Assembly: GCF_001185345.1 (NCBI RefSeq)
Contig: NZ_KQ236743.1
Span: 198,372 to 262,371 of the forward strand
Source of the DNA: Dorea sp. D27
Lineage (GTDB): Bacteria > Bacillota > Clostridia > Lachnospirales > Lachnospiraceae
DNA length: 64,000 nt
Direction of reading: 5' to 3'
Positions 1 to 8,238 of the stretch are shown piece by piece. A program made the translations under genes and the position numbers. The notes beneath the pieces are model-generated. The model was not told where the DNA came from, ran no database searches, and saw nothing but the letters and a program-made list of their open reading frames with translations. How positions within the stretch are numbered: the first letter of the stretch is position 1; each line of letters starts with the position of its first letter.

Positions 1-714
1 GACGTGCGGGTGCGTAAAGCGTTAAATCTCGCCATTGACCGGGAAGAACTCTGTAAGATTGTCGGGGATGACACAGAACCTACGGTAAACTTTATCGCAA
101 GGTATATGAAGGACAGGCAGACAGGCGAATACTTCGTGGACGGGGCCAAAAAGCCATTTGAAGAAAATGTGGAGGAGGCGAGACGGCTGCTTGCAGAAGC
201 AGGATACCCGGATGGAAAGGGATTTCCGGAACTCACATATCATTACCCTACCCTTGAAATGGACTCGGATACGGCCCAGGTCATCCAGGAACAGCTGAAG
301 AAGAATCTGAACATAGACATCAAGCTGAATGCGCAGGAACTGCAGGTCAATTATACGGAACGCAGGGCAGGCCGCTTTGACCTGTGCAGGATGAACTGGA
401 CAGCCGATTTTGCAGACCCGTATACGTACCTGTCCATGCTCCTGTCCAACAGTACGTATAACTGCAGCGGGATCCGGGACGAGGAATACGACCGTCTGGT
501 GGAACAGTCTGACACGGAGATGGATCCGGTAAAAAGAGCGCAGCTCATGCATGAGGCGGAGCAGCTTGCCGTGGGAGAGAAGTTCTATATCATACCGCTC
601 TACACGATGAAGAGCTGCAACCTGATTCGTCCGGATATAAAAGGGATTGCCCAGATTCCAGCTACAGGCGCGCTGGAATACAGACATGCGTATACCGTAG
701 AAGAGAACAAGTGA
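1..714 (+). CDS. Extracellular solute-binding protein, family 5 (peptide-type ABC transporter), 5'-truncated by window edge
   Basis: The first 237 visible residues read open from base 1 to the TGA at 712-714, so only the C-terminal part lies in the window. The stretch RKALNLAIDREEL near the start is the typical hinge-region signature of SBP_bac_5 proteins, which bind oligopeptides, nickel chelates or similar ligands outside the membrane and deliver them to an ABC permease. The family is usually about 500 residues, so roughly half is missing. A cobalamin operon gene begins 28 bp downstream. That spacing could mean co-transcription, but function in cobalt or corrinoid uptake would be speculation. 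Ligand cannot be inferred. Confidence 0.85.
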   Translation, partial: DVRVRKALNLAIDREELCKIVGDDTEPTVNFIARYMKDRQTGEYFVDGAKKPFEENVEEARRLLAEAGYPDGKGFPELTYHYPTLEMDSDTAQVIQEQLKKNLNIDIKLNAQELQVNYTERRAGRFDLCRMNWTADFADPYTYLSMLLSNSTYNCSGIRDEEYDRLVEQSDTEMDPVKRAQLMHEAEQLAVGEKFYIIPLYTMKSCNLIRPDIKGIAQIPATGALEYRHAYTVEENK

Positions 715-742
715 TACGAAACAGCAGGGGAGGAATGGAGCA

Positions 743-1726
743 ATGCTGCACCTTGTGACCGGAGGAAGCGGGAGCGGGAAATCTGCATTTGCAGAAGATC
801 TCATCTGCCGCCTTCACAGTGAGAATGACGAGCAGGCGTCCGGGCCGTTGCTATATATCGCTACGATGATGCCTTATGGAGAAGAGACGGAAAAGAAGAT
901 TCTGCGCCACCGCCTGATGCGGCGGGAGAAAGGATTTGAGACAATCGAATGCTATACGGGAATCCATGCACTTGCAAAACAGGGAAGTCCGTTGTATGAA
1001 GCGGCTGTCAGAGGTGCCCCATCCAGCGTACTGCTGGAATGTATGTCCAACCTGACGGCAAATGAGCTGTACTGCCCGGATGGAGCGGGCTGCAGTACGG
1101 CAGATGAGTTGGTACGAGGAGTCGGGGAACTGTATACGATGTGCCATAATCTTGTGGTCGTGACAAATGACGTCTTTCGTGAAGGAAGGGCAGGCTCTTG
1201 CGAGATGCAGGCATACAGGGAGACGCTGGCGGACATCAATACGCGGCTTGCACGTATGGCCGACAGTGTGACGGAGGTGGTATGTGGAATCCCGACAGAG
1301 ATAAAGGAAAACAGAAATGGGAAAAGGACAGGTGAACATATGATACTGATAACCGGAGGTGCCTGCCAGGGAAAAACGGCATATGCAGAAAGAACATATG
1401 GAGTAGACAGCTGGATTGACGGCGGAAGCTGCGGGTTTGATGAGATATATTCATGTGCCGCTATCCGGCACTTTGAACTGCTCGTGCGGCGGATGATGGA
1501 GTCGGGGACGTGTACGTCTGACCTTGCCGGCAATCTTGCCGCCAGGAACCCTGATGTAGTCATTATCGTGGATGAGATTGGCTGCGGACTCGTACCGGTG
1601 GACGGGTTCGAGCGGGCGTACAGAGAGCAGGCCGGACGCATATGTACAGAACTGGCCCATATAGCCGAACGGGTAGACCGGGCTGTCTGCGGTATTGGAA
1701 TGTCGATAAAAGGAGGAGAGAGATGA
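743..1726 (+). CDS. Tandem CobU-like fusion: adenosylcobinamide kinase / adenosylcobinamide-phosphate guanylyltransferase
   Basis: 327 residues with two CobU-like nucleotide-binding modules in one frame. The first begins at residue 1 with a P-loop GGSGSGKS (residues 7-14). The second begins at an internal Met200 with GGACQGKT (205-212) and ends with a CobU-like tail (CGIGMSIKG). CobU phosphorylates adenosylcobinamide and adds GMP during nucleotide-loop assembly of cobalamin. Single CobU proteins are about 180 residues, so this is a fusion. The second module is shorter (about 128 residues) and may be specialised or regulatory. The internal ATG at 1340 could allow separate translation. It is followed by cbiC, whose ATG lies 4 bp before its stop, so the genes are translationally coupled. 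Confidence 0.8.
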   Translation: MLHLVTGGSGSGKSAFAEDLICRLHSENDEQASGPLLYIATMMPYGEETEKKILRHRLMRREKGFETIECYTGIHALAKQGSPLYEAAVRGAPSSVLLECMSNLTANELYCPDGAGCSTADELVRGVGELYTMCHNLVVVTNDVFREGRAGSCEMQAYRETLADINTRLARMADSVTEVVCGIPTEIKENRNGKRTGEHMILITGGACQGKTAYAERTYGVDSWIDGGSCGFDEIYSCAAIRHFELLVRRMMESGTCTSDLAGNLAARNPDVVIIVDEIGCGLVPVDGFERAYREQAGRICTELAHIAERVDRAVCGIGMSIKGGER

Positions 1727-2382
1727 CGGAGCTTACTGGACTCGAAAAAGTTCTGCCGGCAGAGATTGAGGCGAGAAGTTTCGAGATTATAACAGAGGAA
1801 CTAGGCAATACCCCGCTAATCCCGGGGACGGAACCGATAGTGAAAAGATGCATCCACACAAGCGCGGATTTTGACTATGCGCAAAGCCTTGTATTCTCAG
1901 ACGGAGTAGTAGAACGTGTGCTGGAAGCGCTCAGACAGGGGGCATCCATCGTTACGGACACCGAGATGGGAAGAGCCGGAATCAACAAAAAGAGGCTGGC
2001 GGATTACGGAGGGGAAGCACTCTGTTTTATGGCGGATGAGGACGTGGCACTTGCGGCCCGAATCAACGGTACGACCCGGGCCGCTGCAAGCATGGACAAG
2101 GCGGCAGCCCTTGACAAGAAGGTGGTATTTGCGATAGGCAACGCGCCGACAGCGCTTGTAAGGATCTATGAGCTGGTCAGGGAAGGTGCGCTGAAACCAG
2201 AGGCTGTCATCGCGGTACCGGTCGGATTCGTCAATGTCGTGCGCGCAAAGGAACTTATTCTGGAGCTTAAGGAGACACCGTCCATCGTGGCGAAGGGGAG
2301 AAAAGGAGGCAGCAATATAGCGGCATGCATCTGCAATGCGTTTCTGTACATGCTCGGGGAACGGGGGGAGAAGGATGGATAA
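1723..2382 (+). CDS. cbiC: Precorrin-8X / cobalt-precorrin-8 methylmutase
   Basis: 219 residues starting at ATG 1723, chosen for the AGGAGGAGAG ribosome-binding site just upstream. The enzyme moves a methyl group from C-11 to C-12 of the corrin ring to make (hydrogeno)cobyrinic acid. The motif KRCIHTSADFDY carries the family's catalytic histidine (His45), and the TDTEMGRAGI and GNAPTAL motifs are also typical. Length matches CobH/CbiC (about 210 residues). It overlaps the upstream CobU-like gene by 4 bp and the downstream dehydrogenase gene by 8 bp, showing a tight cobalamin operon. The anaerobic (cobalt-early) route is inferred from the organism type. Confidence 0.93.
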   Translation: MTELTGLEKVLPAEIEARSFEIITEELGNTPLIPGTEPIVKRCIHTSADFDYAQSLVFSDGVVERVLEALRQGASIVTDTEMGRAGINKKRLADYGGEALCFMADEDVALAARINGTTRAAASMDKAAALDKKVVFAIGNAPTALVRIYELVREGALKPEAVIAVPVGFVNVVRAKELILELKETPSIVAKGRKGGSNIAACICNAFLYMLGERGEKDG

Positions 2383-2845
2383 GGCTTATTTTCCCATGTT
2401 TGTAGATATATCGGATAAGGAGATCGTCGTGGTGGGCGGCGGGAGCATTGCGGTGAGGCGCGTAAAGACGCTCCTTCTGTTTTCGGATCATATCACCGTC
2501 ATCGCTCCCGGACTCCACGAATCCCTTTTGGATCTTGAGGCAAGAGGCAGGATTGCCTGCCTGCACAGAGCATACAGGGAAGGTGACATTTCCAAGGCCC
2601 ATATTGTACTGGCGGCGACAGACAATAAAGAATTGAACAGGAGCATCGGGGAAGAATGTAACGTGCTCGGGCAGGCATACGGAAGAAAGATCCTGTTTAA
2701 CACTGCGGATGACAGGACGTTCTGCGACTTCTATTTCCCGGCTGTCGTCCAGAGCGATGATATCGTGATAGGCATCAATTCAGGCGGGAAAAATCCTGCA
2801 AAAGTAAAAGAAATCCGCAGACGGCTGGAGTCAGGCCCGTTTTAA
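2375..2845 (+). CDS. Precorrin-2 dehydrogenase (SirC / CysG N-terminal / Met8-like)
   Basis: 156 residues from ATG 2375 (upstream GGGGGGAGAAGG). An N-terminal NAD-binding fold shows VVVGGGSIAVRR (glycines 21-23), followed by VIAPGL and ATDNKELN, all typical of precorrin-2 dehydrogenases that oxidise precorrin-2 to sirohydrochlorin. It is shorter than Met8p or CysG-N (about 200 or more residues) and ends soon after the Rossmann fold, so it probably lacks the dimerisation/ferrochelatase part and acts only as dehydrogenase. It supplies the corrin precursor in the same operon as cbiC. Its last codons lie in a palindrome shared with the convergent gene. Confidence 0.88.
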   Translation: MDKAYFPMFVDISDKEIVVVGGGSIAVRRVKTLLLFSDHITVIAPGLHESLLDLEARGRIACLHRAYREGDISKAHIVLAATDNKELNRSIGEECNVLGQAYGRKILFNTADDRTFCDFYFPAVVQSDDIVIGINSGGKNPAKVKEIRRRLESGPF

Positions 2846-2866
2846 AAGGGGCCTGACTCCAGCCGT
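2821..2866. terminator. Bidirectional hairpin terminator overlapping both convergent stop codons
   Basis: An 18-bp perfect inverted repeat (2821-2838 and 2849-2866) flanks a loop containing TTTTAAAA. The stop codon of the precorrin-2 dehydrogenase (TAA, 2843-2845) and the stop of the leftward methyltransferase both fall in this loop. As a consequence both proteins end in the same peptide, RLESGPF. The A/T-rich loop with no long flanking T-run makes it a strong hairpin rather than a textbook terminator. Confidence 0.75.
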
Positions 2867-3387
2867 TCTTTCTTCGGCACAAAAAACGAGGCCATATCTG
2901 CTTTTTCTAACGTGAGTAACTGCACTTTTCTATCAATGCCGCCTGCATAACCTGTTAGGCTGCCATTTGTGCCGACAACGCGGTGGCAGGGGATAATCAG
3001 CGAGATGGAGTTATGCCCCACTGCACCTCCGACAGCCTGAGCAGACATTTTAGAGCGTCCTTTCTTCCTTGCAATTTTGTCGGCAATCTCACCATAGGTC
3101 ATTGTCTTGCCGAATGGAATTGCCAGCATAATATCCCACACCATTTTACGGAATGGTGTTGTTTTCATTAAAAGCGGCGGTGTAAAACCGGGAGCCCTGC
3201 CGCTGAAATAAATATCCAGCCAGCGGACGGCCTGCTCAAATACCGGCAACGATTTTTCTTCATATTCTTTCGGGAGCGTATCTCCAAAATATTTCTGACC
3301 GTCAAACCAAAGACCTGCAAGCTCTGTCCCGTTGCTTGAAAGTGTGATGCCGCCCAAAGGTGAATGATAGTGATATGTATAAGTCAT
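2842..3387 (-). CDS. ogt: Methylated-DNA--protein-cysteine S-methyltransferase (O6-alkylguanine repair)
   Basis: 181 residues. The start at 3387 is preferred because GGAG precedes it at good spacing; an upstream extension to 3537 reads open but lacks such a site. The active-site motif IPCHRV contains acceptor Cys134, and the neighbouring TMTYGEIA and SAQAVGGAVG helices belong to the DNA-binding domain. The protein transfers alkyl groups from O6-alkylguanine to its own cysteine, a suicide repair reaction. It converges on the cobalamin operon with overlapping stops. The tail after residue 165 is longer than usual and is encoded by the terminator palindrome. Confidence 0.95.
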   Translation of the reverse strand: MTYTYHYHSPLGGITLSSNGTELAGLWFDGQKYFGDTLPKEYEEKSLPVFEQAVRWLDIYFSGRAPGFTPPLLMKTTPFRKMVWDIMLAIPFGKTMTYGEIADKIARKKGRSKMSAQAVGGAVGHNSISLIIPCHRVVGTNGSLTGYAGGIDRKVQLLTLEKADMASFFVPKKERLESGPF

Positions 3388-3588
3388 AAGTTTTTCTCCA
3401 TAATCTCTTGAAATCAAATCCCAATTTTTCTCATTATACCAGCTATAAAAAGATATGGACAGCCTTTTTATCATAAAGGTATGGAGCCTTGTTTCGTCTA
3501 AATACAATCTTAATGCGGGCCATATGAATATTATCACTGTCTTAATGAGAAATTGTATATGCTAAATGTAAGAAAAGAAGGTGATGAT

Positions 3589-4065
3589 ATGTTGGCTGAT
3601 ATTTTATTGGGAATGATCATATTGGGAGGCATGGCATACGGAATGTACCTGATGTTCCGTGTGGACTGCTGGACAGCAGAAGAGCGGAAGCTTCAGGAGG
3701 ATGAAGAGACAAGGGAGCCGTTGCCCCAGGCTGTCGTCTTTGGAAGGGGAAGCCGCAGGAAACAGGTGGAAAAGTGGCTGAACGACAGGGCGGTGGAGGC
3801 CGTATATATAGAAGATGTCTGTATCAGAGATAACTGGGATAATGTACAGTATGTTATCGCGCTGTCAGAGTCGGATGCCGATAACCTGTCAATCTGTAAT
3901 CTGATGAGGAAGATGTATGGGACGGCATATCTGTTCAGCATATGTAATGAAGGGGTCAATGAGAGCGTGTACCACAGATTCCATATACGTATTCTGAAAG
4001 AAGACGGAAAGATATGGGAACAGCTTGGTGCACTGCTTGCGGGAAAAGAGGTCTCGATAGCATGA
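3589..4065 (+). CDS. Membrane-anchored, degenerate TrkA-N-like protein of the potassium operon
   Basis: 158 residues from ATG 3589, placed by the AAGGTGATG site before it. One N-terminal membrane helix (about residues 3-22) is followed by a short acidic linker and a soluble domain. VVFGRGSRRKQVEKWL and the later VIALSESDADNLSICNLMRK resemble strands and helices of an RCK/TrkA-N fold, but the usual NAD-binding G-x-G-x-x-G loop is not intact. It overlaps the trkH start in an ATGA junction, so it is co-translated with the potassium channel. I infer an accessory or regulatory subunit of the Trk complex. I do not recognise a named family. Confidence 0.55.
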   Translation: MLADILLGMIILGGMAYGMYLMFRVDCWTAEERKLQEDEETREPLPQAVVFGRGSRRKQVEKWLNDRAVEAVYIEDVCIRDNWDNVQYVIALSESDADNLSICNLMRKMYGTAYLFSICNEGVNESVYHRFHIRILKEDGKIWEQLGALLAGKEVSIA

Positions 4066-5402
4066 GCGTGATGATGAAAAAACTCACCCATACCCAGATG
4101 ATTGTGCTCGGGTATCTGATAATTATCCTTTGCGGGACGCTGCTTCTGATGATGCCCGCGGCAAGCCGGGACGGTCAGGCTACGCCGATGGTCGATGCCA
4201 TGTTTACCTCTACCTCGGCGGTCTGCGTGACCGGGCTTGTCATTGCGGATACGTGGCAGAAATGGTCCATGTTCGGTCAGGTGGTAATCCTGTCTATCAT
4301 TCAGATAGGCGGGCTCGGATTTATGACGATAGGCGTATTCTTTGCCATTTTACTGAGAAGGAAGATAGGGCTGTGGACACGCGGCACATTGCAGGAAAGC
4401 GTCAACATCCTTCAGATTGGCGGTGTCGTGCGGCTGGCAAAAAAGATTATCATAGGGACTCTCGTGTTTGAGGGGACAGGGGCGATTATCCTGGCGCTGC
4501 GTTTCCAGAAAGAGTTCGGATGGATGAAAGGAATTTACTACGGCATCTTCCATTCCATCTCCGCTTTCTGCAACGCGGGATTCGATCTGATGGGACAGGA
4601 GGAGGCTTACTCTTCCTTTACGGGTTATTATGATGACTGGACGGTCAATCTCGTAATCATGCTTCTTATCGTTATCGGAGGAATCGGATTCTTTGTATGG
4701 AATGACATTTCTATACATAAGTGGCATATAAGCAGATATTGCCTGCATACAAAGATTGTCCTGTCTGTGACAGCCGTCCTCATTTTCGGCGGGGCCATCC
4801 TTCTGTATCTGTTTGAGAAAGATAATACGCTGCAGGGTATGGACGCTTCCGGCAAGTTATTGTGCTCCCTGTTCGGATCGGTGACGGCCAGGACGGCAGG
4901 ATTCAACACGGTAGACACGGCGGCGCTGACGGACAGCAGCAAACTGCTGACGGTGATACTCATGTTCATAGGGGGCAGCCCCGGATCGACGGCGGGCGGT
5001 ATCAAGACGACCACATTTGTCGTACTGCTCGTTTATATGAAGGCAAATCTGAGAAACCAGATGTACTGCAACGTATTCGGAAGGAGGCTTGATGACGGCG
5101 CTGTCCGCAAGGCCAGCACCGTATTATGCACGAACCTGCTTCTCGTTATGACCGCGGTGCTCGCGATCATAACGATACAGGCAGAACCGGCTATAGACGC
5201 TGCATTTGAAGTGGTATCCGCCATAGGCACCGTCGGCATGTCTACCGGCATAACGAGAGGGCTTGCAGACGTATCAAAAATTATCTTGATATTTCTCATG
5301 TACTGCGGACGTGTTGGAAGCCTTACGTTTGCATTGTCGCTGCGGGGGCATAAGACGGAAGCTCCGGTGAAGGAACCGGTGGAACGTATCATAATAGGAT
5401 AG
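4062..5402 (+). CDS. trkH: TrkH/KtrB-family potassium uptake protein
   Basis: 446 residues from ATG 4062, coupled through ATGA to the preceding gene. It is a polytopic membrane protein with the repeated pore-loop motifs of Trk/Ktr channels: TSTSAVCVTGL near the start, SISAFCNAGFDL, SVTARTAGFNTVD and SAIGTVGMSTGI in order. The conserved glycines in these four loops form the selectivity filter. It imports K+ (sometimes with Na+ or H+) under control of a cytoplasmic TrkA/KtrA ring, which is encoded immediately downstream. A two-component pair follows in the same direction and probably controls the operon. Confidence 0.95.
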   Translation: MSVMMKKLTHTQMIVLGYLIIILCGTLLLMMPAASRDGQATPMVDAMFTSTSAVCVTGLVIADTWQKWSMFGQVVILSIIQIGGLGFMTIGVFFAILLRRKIGLWTRGTLQESVNILQIGGVVRLAKKIIIGTLVFEGTGAIILALRFQKEFGWMKGIYYGIFHSISAFCNAGFDLMGQEEAYSSFTGYYDDWTVNLVIMLLIVIGGIGFFVWNDISIHKWHISRYCLHTKIVLSVTAVLIFGGAILLYLFEKDNTLQGMDASGKLLCSLFGSVTARTAGFNTVDTAALTDSSKLLTVILMFIGGSPGSTAGGIKTTTFVVLLVYMKANLRNQMYCNVFGRRLDDGAVRKASTVLCTNLLLVMTAVLAIITIQAEPAIDAAFEVVSAIGTVGMSTGITRGLADVSKIILIFLMYCGRVGSLTFALSLRGHKTEAPVKEPVERIIIG

Positions 5403-5418
5403 CAAAGGGGAATGGAAA

Positions 5419-6072
5419 ATGAAATCAGTATTAATTATTGGGCTGGGAAGATTCGGGCATCATCTCTGTGAAAATATGATTAAGCTAGGCAACGAAGTGA
5501 TGATTGTGGATAAAGAAGAAAAAAATGTTGAAGATCTGCTTCCGGTTGCGACGGCCGCCAAGATTGGGGACTGCACGAATGAAGAAGTGCTGAAAAGCCT
5601 TGGTGTGGGTAATTTTGACATCTGCTTTGTATGTATCGGCTCTAACTTCCAGAGCAGCCTTGAGATCACAAGCCTTGTGAAAGAGCTTGGAGCCCGGTAC
5701 GTCGTAAGCAAGGCGAACAGGGACATACATGCAAAATTCCTCTTGAGAAACGGTGCGGATGAAGTCATCTATCCTGACAGGGATATTGCAGAGCGGCTTG
5801 CGGTCAAGCATAGTGCGAACCACGTATTCGACTACGTGGAGCTGGCAGAAGGCTATTCCATCTTTGAGATACCTCCCGTGGCGGCATGGGTCGGCAGAAG
5901 CATACAGGAACTTGCTATCCGCACGAAATACCATGTGAGCATACTCGGTATCAAGTCAGGCGGACATCTCCAGATTCTGCCGCGGGCGGACAGGAAGCTG
6001 GAGGCCGGAGACCATCTGATGGTCGTGGGCCTTAAGAAAGACGTAGATAAAATATTGGCAAATATCAAGTAG
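5419..6072 (+). CDS. trkA: TrkA/KtrA-type K+ channel gating subunit
   Basis: 217 residues with an intact N-terminal Rossmann motif (IIGLGRFGHHLCENM) for NAD(H)/ATP binding and a C-terminal TrkA-C domain (about residues 140-217). It forms the cytoplasmic ring that gates TrkH in response to nucleotides. KtrA-type rings in Firmicutes often also bind cyclic-di-AMP through the C domain; that is family knowledge, not visible here. An RBS precedes ATG 5419, 16 bp after trkH. The single-repeat length (about 220 residues) fits the Ktr type, not the doubled E. coli TrkA. Confidence 0.93.
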   Translation: MKSVLIIGLGRFGHHLCENMIKLGNEVMIVDKEEKNVEDLLPVATAAKIGDCTNEEVLKSLGVGNFDICFVCIGSNFQSSLEITSLVKELGARYVVSKANRDIHAKFLLRNGADEVIYPDRDIAERLAVKHSANHVFDYVELAEGYSIFEIPPVAAWVGRSIQELAIRTKYHVSILGIKSGGHLQILPRADRKLEAGDHLMVVGLKKDVDKILANIK

Positions 6073-6089
6073 GGTGCTATGATAAGTGC

Positions 6090-7517
6090 ATGGAAAAGAT
6101 AAAAGAAGGAATCAGAAATAAAAAGTTCATATATACGGTTCGGACGATGCTTATCGTGCTGACTGCCAGCGTTGTCTGCATCGTCCTGAAGAACGTGGGC
6201 GTGGAGAAGGAAAATGTACTTATGGTGTTCATGGTCGGCGTGCTCATCATCAGCACATGTACACAAGGGTACGAGTATGGGATTGCAGGCGCTGTCGTCA
6301 GTGTCATGATGTTCAACTACTTTTTTACGGTACCGGTCCATACTTTTGCCATCATGAACCCGAATGACGTGGCACTCATGGGATTCTTCCTCATCGCGGC
6401 AGTCATATCTTCTAGCCTGACCGTGCGGTTCCAGAAGCAGATGCTCATTTCCAAGAAAAATGAGGAGACGGCAAGGCAGCTCTATGAGATGTCTGAGCGG
6501 TTCATCAACGTCACAGGCAAGGAAAATATCATAGAGCTCGGTATCCGGTATATCTATGAGCACACAGGCTATGAAAGCGTGGTGGAACTGCTTGGGGAAG
6601 AGGCGAAGAGAGAGTCGGCGAAGGAATATATGTCCAAGGATTATGTGATGTTCCCAATCATCGGCATCGTCAAGCAGATAGGGATATTGAAGGTGTTCAA
6701 CCACAACCAGGGATTTACCGTAGAGCAGGATCTGCTCGTAAAGACGGCGGCAAACCAGATAGGAATTGCCCTGGACAGGGAACTCATCTATGCGGAGCAG
6801 GAGCGGACGAAGGTCGAGATGGAGCGGGAACATATGAAGAGCAGCATGCTCAGAAGCATTTCCCATGATTTCCGTACCCCGCTGACAGGAATACTGGGCG
6901 ACTGCAGCCTTATCCTAGACTCAGACGAGATGGACAGGGAAGAGGAGAAGCAGCTGTTGAAGGATATAATGGAACAGTCTATGTGGCTTATGAAGATGGT
7001 AGTCAATATCCTGAATATGACGAAGATTGAGAGTGGCCAGCAGTTTGTGGAGAAAAGCAAAGAAGTGATTGACGATGTCATCAACGGGGCAGAGCGTCAC
7101 GTCATCGGTCTTGGGCAGAGAGACTTCCGTGTCGTGCTTCCCAAACAGGTCATCATGGCAGAACTAGACGGCAAGATGATAATGCAGGTACTCGTCAATA
7201 TCCTGGACAATGCCGTGAAGCACACGCAGGAGGGAGGAAAGATCATCCTCACCGCCTCATTCCGCAGGAAACGGGTATATGTGTGCATAGAGGACGACGG
7301 CCCCGGCATCGAAGAGGGCATGGAAGAGAAGATATTTGACGAGTTCGTATCTCTGTCCGGGGAAAGCATGGACCAGAAGCGGGGCATCGGGCTTGGCCTT
7401 GCTATATGCCGGCAGGTCATCAGCGCCCACGGCGGAGAGATATGGGCGGAAAACAGAAGTGGGGGAGGGGCCAGATTTACATTCTGGCTGCCTGCAGAGC
7501 AGGCAGAAGAGCTATGA
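6090..7517 (+). CDS. KdpD-like sensor histidine kinase lacking the N-terminal Kdp/USP domains
   Basis: 475 residues: a four-helix DUF4118-type membrane block (about 17-110), a GAF-like region (about 135-235), a HisKA dimerisation helix with phospho-acceptor His259 in SISHDFRTPL, and a HATPase domain with NILDNAVKH, DDGPGI and GIGLGLA. Full KdpD (about 900 residues) carries an extra N-terminal P-loop sensor and universal-stress domain, absent here. No kdpFABC genes are present; the kinase sits in the trk operon, so it probably tunes Trk expression to K+ or c-di-AMP status. It overlaps the response regulator in an ATGA junction. Confidence 0.9.
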   Translation: MEKIKEGIRNKKFIYTVRTMLIVLTASVVCIVLKNVGVEKENVLMVFMVGVLIISTCTQGYEYGIAGAVVSVMMFNYFFTVPVHTFAIMNPNDVALMGFFLIAAVISSSLTVRFQKQMLISKKNEETARQLYEMSERFINVTGKENIIELGIRYIYEHTGYESVVELLGEEAKRESAKEYMSKDYVMFPIIGIVKQIGILKVFNHNQGFTVEQDLLVKTAANQIGIALDRELIYAEQERTKVEMEREHMKSSMLRSISHDFRTPLTGILGDCSLILDSDEMDREEEKQLLKDIMEQSMWLMKMVVNILNMTKIESGQQFVEKSKEVIDDVINGAERHVIGLGQRDFRVVLPKQVIMAELDGKMIMQVLVNILDNAVKHTQEGGKIILTASFRRKRVYVCIEDDGPGIEEGMEEKIFDEFVSLSGESMDQKRGIGLGLAICRQVISAHGGEIWAENRSGGGARFTFWLPAEQAEEL

Positions 7518-8206
7518 GTGAAACTATGACAATCATGATAGTAGAGGATGATAAATATATATTGAATTTTATCTCCATGACATTAAAAAAAGAAGGATAC
7601 GGATATTTCGTCGCAAGGACGGTGGAGGAGGCACAGAGCCTTTTTTACGCGAACAGGCCGGATATGATCCTTCTGGATCTGGGGCTTCCGGACGGGGACG
7701 GTATGGAAGTCATCCGGAACGTAAGGGAAGTGTCGGAGATTCCGATTATCGTCGTCTCTGCCAGACAAGAGGAGAGGGAGAAGATAGAAGCGCTGGACGC
7801 GGGGGCGGACGACTACGTGACAAAGCCGTTCTATATGGGCGAGCTTATGGCAAGAGTCCGGGTTGGGATGCGCAAGCTCGGCACTATCCGTACCGGAGGC
7901 ACGGATGCCGTATTTGTAAAAGACGGGCTTACGGTAGACTACGAGAAACGTAAAGTGACAGTGGGGGAAGAGGAAGTACACCTGACTCCCATCGAATACA
8001 AGATACTGCTGCTGCTCATCTCCAACCAGGGCAAAGTGCTTACGCACAACTATATCATAAGGGAAATATGGGGCTATTCCGGCGAGATAGATGCAGGGAA
8101 TCTGCGCGTGTTCATGGCGACCTTAAGAAGGAAGATAGAAAAAAATCCGGCGGATCCAAGCTTCATACTGACAGAAATCGGGGTAGGGTACCGGTTCTGT
8201 GAATAA
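7514..8206 (+). CDS. KdpE/OmpR-family response regulator
   Basis: 230 residues from ATG 7514, overlapping the kinase stop by 4 bp. The receiver domain has the acidic pair ED (11-12), phospho-acceptor Asp55 in ILLDLGLPDGDG and Lys104 in VTKPF. The C-terminal winged helix ends in TEIGVGYRF, the hallmark of OmpR/PhoB regulators. It is the cognate partner of the upstream KdpD-like kinase and likely regulates this potassium operon. A small GGCAG/CTGCC hairpin lies just after its stop, before the convergent PHP gene. Confidence 0.95.
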   Translation: MSETMTIMIVEDDKYILNFISMTLKKEGYGYFVARTVEEAQSLFYANRPDMILLDLGLPDGDGMEVIRNVREVSEIPIIVVSARQEEREKIEALDAGADDYVTKPFYMGELMARVRVGMRKLGTIRTGGTDAVFVKDGLTVDYEKRKVTVGEEEVHLTPIEYKILLLLISNQGKVLTHNYIIREIWGYSGEIDAGNLRVFMATLRRKIEKNPADPSFILTEIGVGYRFCE

Positions 8207-8238
8207 AAATGGGGGGCAGGCCTTTCTGCCGGCCCGTG

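Noticed and set aside
3388-3588. Potassium or c-di-AMP riboswitch upstream of trk genes
   Set aside because: Space is short and no recognisable conserved motif is visible.
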